DNA of 64,000 bases from SH-MAG3 sp036374995. Lineage in GTDB: Bacteria; Gemmatimonadota; Gemmatimonadetes; Longimicrobiales; RSA9. Positions 1-10,480 of the stretch are shown here, one piece after another. The translations under genes were made by a program, and so were the position numbers. Under the pieces are notes generated by a model. That model saw only the letters and a list, made by a program, of their open reading frames with translations, made no database searches and was not told the DNA's origin. Numbering within the stretch: position 1 is the first letter of the stretch; every line of letters starts with the position of its first letter. Location: NCBI GenBank assembly GCA_036374995.1, contig DASUSS010000013.1, positions 1 to 64,000 of the forward strand. Reading direction: 5' to 3'.

Positions 1-2957
1 TTCAGCGGCAGTGCCGGCGGCACGTCGTTCCAGTTGATGATCGCATTGAACACCATCCCGAACTCGCCGTGGTTCTGCCAGCGGTAGATCGGGTTGTTCG
101 CGAACATGATCACCCGGCCGCGCCCGTTGTACGCATTGGGCACATCGGCGACGAACGCGCGGTCGGCGATGCTGTCGGCTCCGGTCATGAGTCCGCTCAG
201 CACCGCATCGTCGCCACCGACGTAGCGGGCGAGGACGTTGGCCTCATCGGCGACACCGACGCGGAAGACCTGCGAGCTCTGGCCGTACTTGATCGGGAAG
301 ATCGAGTCGGGGTGCCCGTAGAACACCGGATGATCCGGCCGTGAGATCTTCGCGAGCACGAGCGGCTTCTGCGCGCTCACGCCCGCGGGCGACTCGAGAT
401 CGAACGATCGGCCGAACCCGAATTCGATCGGGAACCGGACGGCATTGTGCGCGGCGATCAGTGTGCCGCCCGCCTGGAGGAAGTACTGGAACGCCCTCAC
501 GCCCGCCTCGCCGAAGCCGCCCGTCATGTCGTCCGTCTCGCCGTACATGCCGAGGAACCGGAACCGGTCGGTCCGCTGATACGGCTGCGGCCGGTCGGCC
601 GCTTCGGCGAGCACGGCCTGGCGGTTGATGTTCTGCGACGCCATCACGATCACGTCGTAATCCGCCTCGAGGTTCCCCTGCATGACCCGCTCCTTGTAGA
701 TCAGGTCGTACGGGATGCCGAAGCGGTCGAACGCGTGGCGGTACCAGCCCAGCTCCTGCGTGCCGTTCCACTGCGAGTAGATCGCGATGCGCGGCAGGTC
801 GGCCTCGTGCGTGGCGACGGCGGGAAGGCTCGCGAGCGCGGCACCGGTGAGGCCGAGCGAGTCGACCACGGTCGCAGCCTCGTGCAGCTGCTGCGGCGAG
901 CCGGTGATGATGAACGAGCCGGCCGGAAACTCGATGTCTTCGGCCGTGAACGGCTGCTCGGTGACGTTCATTGTCAGATCGTGCAGGCGGAAGCGCAGCT
1001 GGATCATGTGGTTCGAGCCCAGGTGCGCCACCGCGAGTCCGGCCGTACCGCTGCCCGCGATGGAGCCGTCAGCCACTGCAGCGTCGACGAGCGTCGTGCG
1101 GGCGTCGAGTATCGCTTCGTCATCGATGCGGATGACTTCCGCATCGAACGCCAGTCCCATCGTCCAGCCGCTGTCGTCATACGTGCGCAGTCGTGCGTCG
1201 GGATAGTCCTGGACCTCCAGCAGGTTCTTCGCGAGCCGGCCGTAGGGCTGGTCGAGCTTGATGATGTACGATCCCGCGGGCAGCGTGTCCGGTCCGATCA
1301 CCTGTCTCGAGTCCAGCGTTCCGATCTCGATGCCCTGCGCACGCAGCACGTTCACGAGCGTGGCGACTCTCGTCATGTCGCGCTGCACCGGGATCGCATA
1401 GCCGTACGGCGCTTCCGTTCTACCCTTCTCCATCGAGTTGCGGGTCTTCACGTAGAAGTTCTCGAGCACGAGCTCGGGGAACAGGGACGTGAGCTGCAGC
1501 GCGAGCAGTACACCCGTCTGCATGTAGTTCGTGTTGTTGCGGCGCGTGAACTCGGCCACCGCGTGCTCGGGCACCTGGATGCCGCGGTACCACTCGCGGT
1601 CCTGACCGCCGCCACGGCCCGTCGGTACGCCGCCACCGCGGTTCCCCTGTGCGCCGCCGCGGCCGGCCTGCGCACCGCCGGCAGCCTGGCGCTCCCCGTT
1701 CCTGCCGCCGCGGACGGTGTCCGCCGCAGCCGAATCCTTCGCGGCCTGCTCGGCGCGCGCGGCGCGAAGCGAATCGACGTCGACATCCCGCCCCGACTGC
1801 GTCTCGTACATCCGCATCATGCCGTTGTGGTTGTACGCGACCGAGCCGAGATATCCGGGCGACCAGCCGTCCATGAACGCGTGCGTGTACACGCCCGGCA
1901 TCCCCCACTTCGTCATCTGCGCCAGCTCCCAGTTCGAGAAGAACCGGAGCTCGCCGAACAGGAGCGGGTCCAGGTTGGGATTCTGCGGCGGGCCGCCGCT
2001 GTACGTGTACAGCAGCGACAGCGACTCGTGCAGGTCATGCATGATCGGCGGATGCGCGGTGTAGTACCAGTCCGTGATCGCACGCATCGAGACCTGCGAC
2101 AGGTTGATGTCGCGGTTGTTGTCGTGGTAGACGTACCGGCCCCAGTACGGCACTCCCATCGTGCGGTTGCGCGCGCGCGCCACGCTGTCCTGGCCGGCGG
2201 TGTCCGGCAGTTCGCCGCGCGCGCGCGCTGCCGCGATGATCGAGTCCCGCTCGAGGTTGCGGTAGAACCAGTCGACCAGCCGGTCGCGGCCGTCCGGGTC
2301 GGCGACCGGCGTGATGGATACGACCACATTGTCCCGGATCTGACCGATGAACGGCGATGTCTCGACCGCCAGCCGATAGACCAGCTCCATCAGCATCTCG
2401 GGCGGACCGAGCTCTCCGCTGTGCAGCCCACCCATCAGATGGTAGTGCGGCTTCGTGCGCGCCATGAGTTCGCGCACCTCGTCCTCCGACAGACCGCGTG
2501 GATCCGCGATGCGCGCGAGGTTCGCCCGATTCTGCTGCAGACTCCCGATGTTCTCGTCGGACGAGACCCAGACGACCACCAGCTCGCGGCCCTCATCCGA
2601 CCGGCCGATCGTCTCCACCCTCACGCGCGGCGTGGCGGCAGCCAGCGCCCGGTAGTAGCGGACGATGTCCTCGTAATACGTCAGACTCCTCGGCGCTCCG
2701 ACGTAATAGCCGAGCACGTCCTTCGTGGTCGGGACGCCGTCCGCCACCGGCAGATGGTCCACGAGCGGACTGCCGTAGCGCGGTTCGCTCGTCCATTCCG
2801 CATACAGCCGGGCAAACTCGGCATCCTGCCGCTGATCAGGATCGCGCGGCCCCATCACGGACTGCTGTGCAATCAGTCCGGGTGTCCCGACACCGAGCAG
2901 CACGAGTGCGGTCAGCGCAGGCTTCCAGCCGCGTGCGCGGAGCAGTGCCTTACTCAT
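1..2957 (-). CDS. Secreted M14-family zinc carboxypeptidase, 3' end beyond window
   Basis: Predicted to be an exported metallocarboxypeptidase that removes C-terminal residues from peptides. The start ATG at 2957 follows a GAGGAGG ribosome site and opens a signal peptide (hydrophobic residues about 13-29). The M14 zinc motif HSGE lies near residue 176 (GGLHSGELGPPEM), followed by a NNRDIN segment typical of the fold. A Gly/Arg/Gln-rich low-complexity linker (about 1590-1740) separates the peptidase part from a C-terminal part containing an ADYDVIVMAS stretch that resembles the glutamine-amidotransferase-like tail of large Gemmatimonadota/Bacteroidota M14 proteins. At least 985 residues are present and the frame is open to the left edge, so the stop is outside. 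The family call is firm. The substrate is unknown. Confidence 0.88.
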   Translation of the reverse strand, partial: MSKALLRARGWKPALTALVLLGVGTPGLIAQQSVMGPRDPDQRQDAEFARLYAEWTSEPRYGSPLVDHLPVADGVPTTKDVLGYYVGAPRSLTYYEDIVRYYRALAAATPRVRVETIGRSDEGRELVVVWVSSDENIGSLQQNRANLARIADPRGLSEDEVRELMARTKPHYHLMGGLHSGELGPPEMLMELVYRLAVETSPFIGQIRDNVVVSITPVADPDGRDRLVDWFYRNLERDSIIAAARARGELPDTAGQDSVARARNRTMGVPYWGRYVYHDNNRDINLSQVSMRAITDWYYTAHPPIMHDLHESLSLLYTYSGGPPQNPNLDPLLFGELRFFSNWELAQMTKWGMPGVYTHAFMDGWSPGYLGSVAYNHNGMMRMYETQSGRDVDVDSLRAARAEQAAKDSAAADTVRGGRNGERQAAGGAQAGRGGAQGNRGGGVPTGRGGGQDREWYRGIQVPEHAVAEFTRRNNTNYMQTGVLLALQLTSLFPELVLENFYVKTRNSMEKGRTEAPYGYAIPVQRDMTRVATLVNVLRAQGIEIGTLDSRQVIGPDTLPAGSYIIKLDQPYGRLAKNLLEVQDYPDARLRTYDDSGWTMGLAFDAEVIRIDDEAILDARTTLVDAAVADGSIAGSGTAGLAVAHLGSNHMIQLRFRLHDLTMNVTEQPFTAEDIEFPAGSFIITGSPQQLHEAATVVDSLGLTGAALASLPAVATHEADLPRIAIYSQWNGTQELGWYRHAFDRFGIPYDLIYKERVMQGNLEADYDVIVMASQNINRQAVLAEAADRPQPYQRTDRFRFLGMYGETDDMTGGFGEAGVRAFQYFLQAGGTLIAAHNAVRFPIEFGFGRSFDLESPAGVSAQKPLVLAKISRPDHPVFYGHPDSIFPIKYGQSSQVFRVGVADEANVLARYVGGDDAVLSGLMTGADSIADRAFVADVPNAYNGRGRVIMFANNPIYRWQNHGEFGMVFNAIINWNDVPPALPL

Positions 2958-3110
2958 CGCCCCTATCCTCCTCATTTGGACTGAGCTGTCAGCGCGTGAC
3001 CTGCCGCGGCGGGCAAGCGGTCGGCGTGCCGCACCGGTCGGTGCGCACTTCGGCGTATTGTAGCCGTTCGCCCCGGCTCCGGCGACGGGGACCGTGCAAC
3101 TCAGGATCGC

Positions 3111-3683
3111 TCACACACCGCCCGACTCCCCCGGAACCGGCCCGACCCGGACCTGGAGCAGCAGCCGGAAGACCTCCTGCACGAACGACCCGTAATCGCT
3201 CTTCATCCACGGCGTCCGTGACGCCCGCTCGAGCCATGCGATCGCGGCCAGGTACCCGGCCTCCGCGCGCCGGTGTGCGTCCATCGCCGACGCACCCATC
3301 TCACCCAGCTGCTCCTTCAGGAACACCACCCGCTGCCGCTCCAGCTCCGCCACCCGCTCCGCCACGCTCCGCTCGCGCCGCGCCCACGCACGTACCTCCG
3401 CATCCGTCAGCCCGCCCGTCGGACGCGACAACTGACGGAAGAGCGACCCGATCCGCTGCTCCGGTCGCGGCTGCGACGACGCCGCCGACAACGCGCTCCG
3501 CGCCGCTTCCTCCCACCGCGCGAGCAGCGCTGTGAGCAGCGCCGGCCGGTCCTCGAAATGCCAGTAGAAGCTCCCCTTCGTGACACCGAGCCCGCGCGCC
3601 AGCGCCTCCACCCGCACCGCCTCCACGCCACCCCCCGACATCGCCCGCGCCGCCGCATCGATCCACTCGTCGCGCCCGATCAT
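3111..3683 (-). CDS. TetR/AcrR-family transcriptional regulator
   Basis: A 190-residue one-component repressor. The N-terminal helix-turn-helix is clear: a helix around residues 5-20, then VEALARGLGVTKGSFYWHF at about 25-43, the classic TetR recognition helix (KGSFYWHF). The rest is the variable ligand-binding helical domain. The ATG at 3683 is used because the HTH begins within ten residues of it. A perfect inverted repeat just upstream (3692-3707) is a likely autoregulatory operator. The flanking genes run on the same strand, so the regulated partner is not obvious. No ligand can be inferred from sequence. Confidence 0.88.
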   Translation of the reverse strand: MIGRDEWIDAAARAMSGGGVEAVRVEALARGLGVTKGSFYWHFEDRPALLTALLARWEEAARSALSAASSQPRPEQRIGSLFRQLSRPTGGLTDAEVRAWARRERSVAERVAELERQRVVFLKEQLGEMGASAMDAHRRAEAGYLAAIAWLERASRTPWMKSDYGSFVQEVFRLLLQVRVGPVPGESGGV

Positions 3684-3691
3684 CGGCCCCC

Positions 3692-3707
3692 CATACGTGG
3701 TCGTATG
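3692..3707. promoter_or_regulatory. Operator-like palindrome upstream of TetR gene
   Basis: CATACG-TGGT-CGTATG is a perfect 6-bp inverted repeat with a 4-bp spacer. It lies 9 bp upstream of the tetR-type start codon. Size, symmetry and place fit a TetR operator, but binding is inferred. Confidence 0.55.
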
Positions 3708-3801
3708 GAGCGCACACTACCGCCGAACCCGTGCCGGCGCAACGAGTTCATGGAACCGGGCACGCGGTGCCATCGCGGCCCGGTCCCACTGAACCCGCCG
3801 G

Positions 3802-4728
3802 TCAGGTCGCGGGCGTGGGCTGACCGTTCGACACCGACCAGTGGATCTTCCAGCTGCCGTCGGCCTGCTGGCGCATGAGGTTCAGGTATGCGCCGCTCTG
3901 AGTGATCGCGCCGTCGGACGTTGTGGCGTTGAGTGTGTACCACCCTCCGTCGAGTGCGAAGCCGCCGCCGAGGTCGAGCGTGCCCACGTCATGCACCTCG
4001 ATCGATGCGGGTCCGGTGAACTGTTCGGCGAAGCGTGCCTGAACGGCGCTGCGTCCCTGGAGCGGTGGCGCATTGCTGAATGCAACGACGGCGTCGTCGG
4101 TATAGAGGTTGGCGAGACCGGCCCAGTCGCCCGCGGCGAGGAGGGTCGTGTAGGCTGCAACGACGTCGTCCATGGTGCCCTCCTCGGGCGGCGGCGGCGG
4201 CTCGTCAACGGCCGCTTCCGGCACCGCGCCGGCGGGGGGAATCGTGTCGTAGTTGGAGGCGAGGCCGTTGATCTTCCAGGCGCCATCGACGCGGGTGAAG
4301 TGCGTGATATAGCTGCCACTGAGCGCGACGGGCGCGGCGCCCGGCGGTGTGAGATTCACGGTGTAGGAGCCGCGCGCTACGGCGTTGTCACCGAAGACCA
4401 TGACGTCGCCTGTCTCGAGTGTGAGCGTGGGCGTGGCTTCCATGTCCTGCGTGAGACTGGCCTGTACCTCGGACCGGGTCATGTTCACGGTGCCATCGGC
4501 CCAGAGGGCGTAGACCGAGTCGGTGAACATACCGGCCACCACGTCGGGATGATGCTGGTTGTAGTGCGACACGTAGTCCGCGCGCAGCTGTTCGATGGCT
4601 GCCTCATCTGCCGAGGCGGCGGTGGCCGGCGGAGCGTCTGTTTCGGCGGTCTGGGCGGTTTGATCGGCATCCGCGCACGCGGAAGCGATCAACCCTGCCA
4701 GGAGCAGGGTCGTGATTCGGGTGTTCAT
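3802..4728 (-). CDS. Lipoprotein with two NTF2-like (SnoaL/DUF4440) domains
   Basis: The 308-residue product starts at ATG 4728, preceded by GGAGG about 6 nt upstream; a GTG two codons earlier is less well placed. A lipoprotein signal peptide ends in the lipobox LIASAC. An acidic Ala/Thr-rich spacer follows, then two tandem NTF2-like repeats (about residues 45-165 and 190-305). Both have the typical start 'A.. DYVSHYNQHHPDVVAGMF' or 'AAYTTLLAAGDWAGLANLY' and a late 'G.WKI' strand. This fold holds small ligands or serves as a ketosteroid-isomerase-like scaffold, but no catalytic pair can be assigned. It is probably a cell-envelope protein of unknown role. The two-domain layout suggests an internal duplication. 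Confidence 0.8.
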   Translation of the reverse strand: MNTRITTLLLAGLIASACADADQTAQTAETDAPPATAASADEAAIEQLRADYVSHYNQHHPDVVAGMFTDSVYALWADGTVNMTRSEVQASLTQDMEATPTLTLETGDVMVFGDNAVARGSYTVNLTPPGAAPVALSGSYITHFTRVDGAWKINGLASNYDTIPPAGAVPEAAVDEPPPPPEEGTMDDVVAAYTTLLAAGDWAGLANLYTDDAVVAFSNAPPLQGRSAVQARFAEQFTGPASIEVHDVGTLDLGGGFALDGGWYTLNATTSDGAITQSGAYLNLMRQQADGSWKIHWSVSNGQPTPAT

Positions 4729-4855
4729 GCACACCTCCGGGGGTGTGGGAATGGAGCTGCTGCTTGGGGGAACGAGAAGGCTACGGAGTCATGCCGCGGC
4801 CGTCAACCGCGCAGCCGTCTTTGCGATTTCCCCGGGAGTCGTTACGTTGCGTGAG

Positions 4856-4934
4856 ACCGCCAGGGGTACCCCGGCCGGGGTTGAGAAAGTCCCTTGGAAC
4901 CTGATCCGGTTGAGACCGGCGTAGGGAGAGCGGC
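4856..4934 (+). promoter_or_regulatory. TPP riboswitch (THI element) upstream of thiC
   Basis: The leader has the hallmark thi-box segments in order: CAGGGGTACCCC, GGGGTTGAGA, CCTTGGAACCTGATCCGG and ACCGGCGTAGGGA. CCGC at 4857-4860 can close P1 with GCGG at 4930-4933. It senses thiamin pyrophosphate and controls thiC, which starts 115 nt downstream. The expression platform is the intrinsic terminator at 4970-5002. Confidence 0.95.
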
Positions 4935-4969
4935 ACAGGATGAACCGGCACTGAGCGCAGTGTCGGTCT

Positions 4970-5002
4970 GCGCGTCGCCTCTTCCGGGGCCGACGCGCTT
5001 TT
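4970..5002 (+). terminator. Intrinsic terminator, TPP riboswitch expression platform
   Basis: GCGCGTCG (4970-4977) pairs perfectly with CGACGCGC (4991-4998) and is followed by TTTT. A second hairpin just upstream (ACCGGCACTG at 4944-4953 with CAGTGTCGGT at 4958-4967) sits between aptamer and terminator. Transcriptional attenuation of thiC by TPP is the natural reading. The rest of the 320-bp gap before thiC shows nothing further. Confidence 0.8.
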
Positions 5003-5048
5003 CGTTCGCGCGCTGCACCGGTTCTGCACGTCACTCGCGGAGGTAACG

Positions 5049-6716
<1,668 letters not shown>

Positions 6717-6834
6717 AGGATCGAAGGGAACAGGTTCGTCTACGAAATGGCACCTGTCCACTTCGCGTCTTGTGCAGGGCTCCAGAACGTTCGGGGGAGA
6801 GGCGAGAAGTTCTGGTACACGACGTGACGTGCCT

Positions 6835-7100
6835 ACGCCCGGACCGAGGAGTCGATGCGAGCACCCGGCGCGCCTCATCCTCCGCCTCCCGGAAGCGGCG
6901 CGCGTCGATGAGCACCTCCGGCAGCGTGGCCCCGCCGACTTGGCCAGCGGGTCGAGCCGCGTCAGCAGGCGCAGCTCGGCGATCGCATCGTTAGTGCGAC
7001 CGATGGCCAGGAGCATGCCGCCGAACGCGTGGTGCGCCGTCTGGTTGAACGGCTCGATTCGCAGCGCGGCGCCGGTAGCGCGCCCACTTCCACGTGCGAA
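6835..7100 (-). pseudogene. Degenerate TPR-repeat gene fragment
   Basis: Reading the minus strand, one frame (about 7100-6926) gives TPR-like sequence (GRTNDAIAELRLLTRLDPLA). The match then continues in another frame (about 6925-6840) with VLIDARRFREAEDEARRVL, a second TPR helix pair. A frameshift near 6925 and the lack of a start or remaining domains mark it as a remnant, perhaps of a TPR-containing regulator. It lies directly downstream of the ADOP permease stop. The rest of the 6717-7117 gap (about 120 bp next to thiC) holds nothing I recognise. Confidence 0.5.
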
Positions 7101-7117
7101 AGCAGCGCGTCGCACGG

Positions 7118-9847
7118 CTACTCCTGCCGCAGCGCCTCCGTCGGCTGAACCGCGAGCCCGCGCCGTGCCGGTCCGAGCGCAGCGAGCAGACCGATCGTCA
7201 CCATGATCGCCGCTACGAGCGGCACCAGAAACGCCGACTCGCCGGTCGCAAGCGATCCGCCGGTCAGGATCCAGGACGTCACTTCCGCAAGCAGCAGTCC
7301 GCCGAGCACGCCAGCGCCGAGCTGCACACCGGCGCGCGCAAAGATGGTGCGGAGGAGGCGCCGCGGCCCCGCGCCGAGCGCGGCACGGATACCGATCTCA
7401 CGCCGGCGTCTCGCGACAGTGAAGGACATCATCGCGTAGATGCCGGCCCCTGAAAGCAGCAGCACGCTGCCCGTGACCGCCAGGATCGCGACCGCCTGGA
7501 CCAGATTGAAACGGCGGCGTTCCCGTTCCGCTGCAGACGCTGTCTTCAGTTCAGCGAAGCGCAGTGCAGGATCTACATCGGCCGTGATTTCCCGCAGCCG
7601 GGCAAGGAACTGAACCGGTGCAACGTCGCGCCGCACACGGACCATCAGTCGCGCGCGGCTGCTCACGCTGTCCAGCGTGAGCGGCCGGTACAGCTTCGGC
7701 GCTACCGATTCCCACGTCGGCGACAGCGTGAACGTGCGAACGACGCCGACGATCTCGAGCCATGGCCCGGCCTGGACCGGGGTCGGATCGTCTGCACCTT
7801 CCACGATCTGCCGCACACGCTGACCGAGCGCGTCGCCGCCGCCCAACACGTGCTCGACGAATGCGCGGTCCACAATGACCGCATTCGAGCTGGCGCCCGC
7901 ATCCGACTCGCTGAACGCGCGTCCGATGATCACCGGGACATCGAACACGTCGAAGAGGTCGACGTCGACCTGGTTGACCCACAGCCAGTTGCGTACGCCC
8001 GTACCCTCAACCTCGAACCGTGCGGGCACTTCCTCGCCGGGGAAACTGCTCGCGACTGCGACGCCGGCCACCGATGGTTCGGCGTCGAGCCGTTGCACCA
8101 ACTCCGCTGTGCTGCCGGCAAAACGTTCGCCGACGGACGCATCGAGTGCGGCACCGTCCATGCTCCGTGGCGATCCCTCACTCTGGATGGCAAGCGACGC
8201 CCGCACGATCTCCTCGACCGGGTACGCGGGCCGGGCGGCCGCAGTCCTGGCGAAGCGCGCAGCGGAGTGGAGCGCGTACGGCAGCACGGCGACAGCGACG
8301 GCAACCTGCGCGACGATGAGCGCGGTCCACCCACGTCCGAGCCGCATGCGCGAGCCGGGTGCCGAGATCTGCTTGAGCGTGCCCTGCAGCGCGTGTCCCG
8401 TCGCCTTCAGCGCAGGCGCCACGCCCACGATCGCGGCCGCGACGACTGCCATGCCCAGCACGTACGTGACGAGAGCAGGCGAGAGACCGATGTCCATCCA
8501 AAACGGAAGATCCGCATCGCCCACGCCGAACAGCGCCGGACTCCGTTCGAGTACCGCGCCGGCGATAGCCAGTCCAGCCGCCGCCGCGACGAGCGAGAGC
8601 ACGAGCGCCTCCGCGAAAAGCTGCGTCACGATGCGACGGCGGCTGGCGCCCAGCGCTGTGCGCACCGCGATCTCACCGGTACGCGCCGCAGTCCGCGCAT
8701 ACATGAGAATCGACACGTTCACGGCGACCACGACCATCAGCAGACTGAACAAGTACTGGATGCTGCGGATGAGGAGCGCGCGCGACGGGCTATCGACGCC
8801 GAGGAACGTGTGCACGTACGGAGTGATCCAGGGACGCAGGTGGGCGTGCGTCGCCGGATGGGATGCGGCCATCCGCCGACCGATCGTCGTCAGCTCGGCT
8901 TGCGCGCGCTCGATACTGACACCATCCGCAAGCCGGCCGAACAGTAGGATCTCCGGCCCCTCACCCACCGCATACGCGTCCGGATCCAATCGCAGCGGCA
9001 CCCAGTAGTGGTGATTGATCGGAAAATGGAACCCTTCCGGCATCACGCCCACCACCGTGTGCAGGATCCCGTTGAGCCTCACCGTGCGGCCGATGACTTC
9101 AGGATCGGCGCTGAAACGATGCTGCCATTCGCTGTGCGCAATCACGACCACCAGCGGCTCACCCGCGCGCTCGTCCTCATCGAGTAATGGACGGCCGAGA
9201 AGCGGCGCGACGCGCGCTACCCGGAAACCCGACGCCGTCATTTCGGCCACCCGGACGTTGCCGCTGATTCCGCCAGGCACGAGCAGGTTCTGATCGTCCG
9301 TCGTGTACGCGGTGAGATCGCCCACGGAGCGTAGCTCGTCGCGCCACGTGACGAAGTCATGTACCGAATGCCGGTCCGGGTTTCCCGGGTTGCGGACGTC
9401 CGAGTTCTGCAGCGACACGACGCGCTCCCCCTCGTCGAGCGGCAGCTCCGTATCCATGAGCGCGTGGATGAACCCGAAGCCACCCGCGCCGATCGCGATC
9501 GCGACCGACATCCCCAGCACGGATACCAGCGACAGCCCCGGATACTTGCCTAGCATACGGACGCCCAGCTTCACGTCGAGCCACGAGAAGCCGATCCGGT
9601 CCAGCACATGTAGGCCGCGCGAGGCACGCGCCCGTTCCCGGTGTGTCTCGATATGGCCGAACTCGATCCGCGCACGACGGCGTGCCTCCTTCGGCCCGAG
9701 CCCCCGCCGGATCAGGTCCTCCGTGCGCAGCTCGATGTGGTGGTCGAACTCTTCCACCACCGCGGCCTCGAAGTCTGCGCGCCGGCGTAGACCCCACAAC
9801 GAGCGGAGTCGTGCGACAAGGCTGGAGATCATATCGAGCAGCAACAT
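7118..9847 (-). CDS. ADOP-type ABC transporter permease (MacB/FtsX-like)
   Basis: A 909-residue membrane protein of the duplicated orphan permease type common in Acidobacteria and Gemmatimonadota. The start ATG 9847 overlaps the padR stop (TGATG), giving translational coupling, so a longer in-frame start inside padR is rejected. The N-terminal cytosolic prefix (about residues 1-75, EFDHHIELRTEDLIRRGLG) is typical of PadR-linked permeases. A MacB-like periplasmic core domain follows after the first transmembrane segment, then FtsX transmembrane blocks (about 380-530). A second periplasmic domain comes next and a final FtsX block about 790-900, with the signature RRREIGIRAALGAGPRRLL. No ATPase gene is adjacent. 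Substrate unknown; MacB relatives export lipopeptides or act mechanically in the envelope. Confidence 0.9.
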   Translation of the reverse strand: MLLLDMISSLVARLRSLWGLRRRADFEAAVVEEFDHHIELRTEDLIRRGLGPKEARRRARIEFGHIETHRERARASRGLHVLDRIGFSWLDVKLGVRMLGKYPGLSLVSVLGMSVAIAIGAGGFGFIHALMDTELPLDEGERVVSLQNSDVRNPGNPDRHSVHDFVTWRDELRSVGDLTAYTTDDQNLLVPGGISGNVRVAEMTASGFRVARVAPLLGRPLLDEDERAGEPLVVVIAHSEWQHRFSADPEVIGRTVRLNGILHTVVGVMPEGFHFPINHHYWVPLRLDPDAYAVGEGPEILLFGRLADGVSIERAQAELTTIGRRMAASHPATHAHLRPWITPYVHTFLGVDSPSRALLIRSIQYLFSLLMVVVAVNVSILMYARTAARTGEIAVRTALGASRRRIVTQLFAEALVLSLVAAAAGLAIAGAVLERSPALFGVGDADLPFWMDIGLSPALVTYVLGMAVVAAAIVGVAPALKATGHALQGTLKQISAPGSRMRLGRGWTALIVAQVAVAVAVLPYALHSAARFARTAAARPAYPVEEIVRASLAIQSEGSPRSMDGAALDASVGERFAGSTAELVQRLDAEPSVAGVAVASSFPGEEVPARFEVEGTGVRNWLWVNQVDVDLFDVFDVPVIIGRAFSESDAGASSNAVIVDRAFVEHVLGGGDALGQRVRQIVEGADDPTPVQAGPWLEIVGVVRTFTLSPTWESVAPKLYRPLTLDSVSSRARLMVRVRRDVAPVQFLARLREITADVDPALRFAELKTASAAERERRRFNLVQAVAILAVTGSVLLLSGAGIYAMMSFTVARRRREIGIRAALGAGPRRLLRTIFARAGVQLGAGVLGGLLLAEVTSWILTGGSLATGESAFLVPLVAAIMVTIGLLAALGPARRGLAVQPTEALRQE

Positions 9848-10188
9848 CAGATCTCCTGCGTCTGCGCGGCGAGCGCCGCCGTCATCGCCGCCACAAGCCG
9901 CTTCCAGCCCGCCTCCTCCTCGCCCAGCCTCCGCCGCCCCGCCCTCGTCAGGCGGTAAAACTTCGCGCGCCGGTTGTTCTCCGATGTGCCCCACTCACTC
10001 TCGATCAGCCCCTGGTGCTCCAGCCGATACAGCGCCGGGTACAGCGCGCCCTGCTGGATCGCCAGCGCGCCGCCCGAGATCTGCTCGATGCGGAGCAACA
10101 CGCCGTAGCCGTGCAGCGTACCCAGCGACACCGCCTTCAGGATGAGCAGGTCGAGCGTGCCGGGCAGGAGTTCCGCGTGGTCAGCCAT
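9847..10188 (-). CDS. PadR-family transcriptional regulator
   Basis: The 113-residue protein starts at ATG 10188 (MADHAELLPGTLDLLILKAV). It is a complete PadR winged helix: LHGYGVLLRIEQISGG, then GALYPALYRLEHQGLI (recognition helix), then the beta wing with RRAKFYRLTRAGRRRL. It is coupled by a stop/start overlap to the ADOP permease downstream, the usual partner for this subtype. Two inverted repeats just upstream (10197-10213 and 10229-10249) are likely its own operators, so it probably represses the padR-permease operon. An upstream in-frame start would read through the operators and is rejected. Confidence 0.92.
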   Translation of the reverse strand: MADHAELLPGTLDLLILKAVSLGTLHGYGVLLRIEQISGGALAIQQGALYPALYRLEHQGLIESEWGTSENNRRAKFYRLTRAGRRRLGEEEAGWKRLVAAMTAALAAQTQEI

Positions 10189-10196
10189 AATCCTTG

Positions 10197-10213
10197 TCCT
10201 AGATTGCTTAGGA
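10197..10213. promoter_or_regulatory. PadR operator-like inverted repeat 1
   Basis: TCCTA-GATTGCT-TAGGA, a 5-bp perfect inverted repeat with a 7-bp spacer, starting 9 bp upstream of the padR start. It shares the TCCTA..T.G..AGGA pattern with site 2, centred 34 bp further upstream. Confidence 0.55.
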
Positions 10214-10228
10214 GAAATGTGCCGAGGC

Positions 10229-10249
10229 TCTCCTAAATTGTCAAGGAGA
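10229..10249. promoter_or_regulatory. PadR operator-like inverted repeat 2
   Basis: TCTCCT-AAATTGTCA-AGGAGA, a 6-bp perfect inverted repeat with a 9-bp spacer. It resembles site 1 and is spaced about three helical turns from it, which fits cooperative binding by a dimeric PadR repressor. Inferred, not shown. Confidence 0.55.
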
Positions 10250-10480
10250 AGCCATCGAGCACACGACTCCGACAGATGTTCGCGACCCGGAGATCCCTCC
10301 GGCGCCCACGCAACGAGCCGAACCGTTCCGAGCGCCATGCGCTCACCGCCCGCAGCCGATCCTTCTTACAACTCCCAGCCGGCCAGGTCCGGGAACTCTT
10401 TCCTGCCCTCCCGCGTCCTTGCCATCAGAGCTGGCCAGCTCCCCCGAGTCTCCCAAACGCCACCCGAAGGAGGACCGCCC

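Noticed and set aside
447..2984. Long plus-strand open frame opposite the M14 peptidase
   Set aside because: It has no recognisable domains and an Arg/Val/His-rich composition. It mirrors the codon bias of the minus-strand gene, which has a signal peptide and catalytic motifs.
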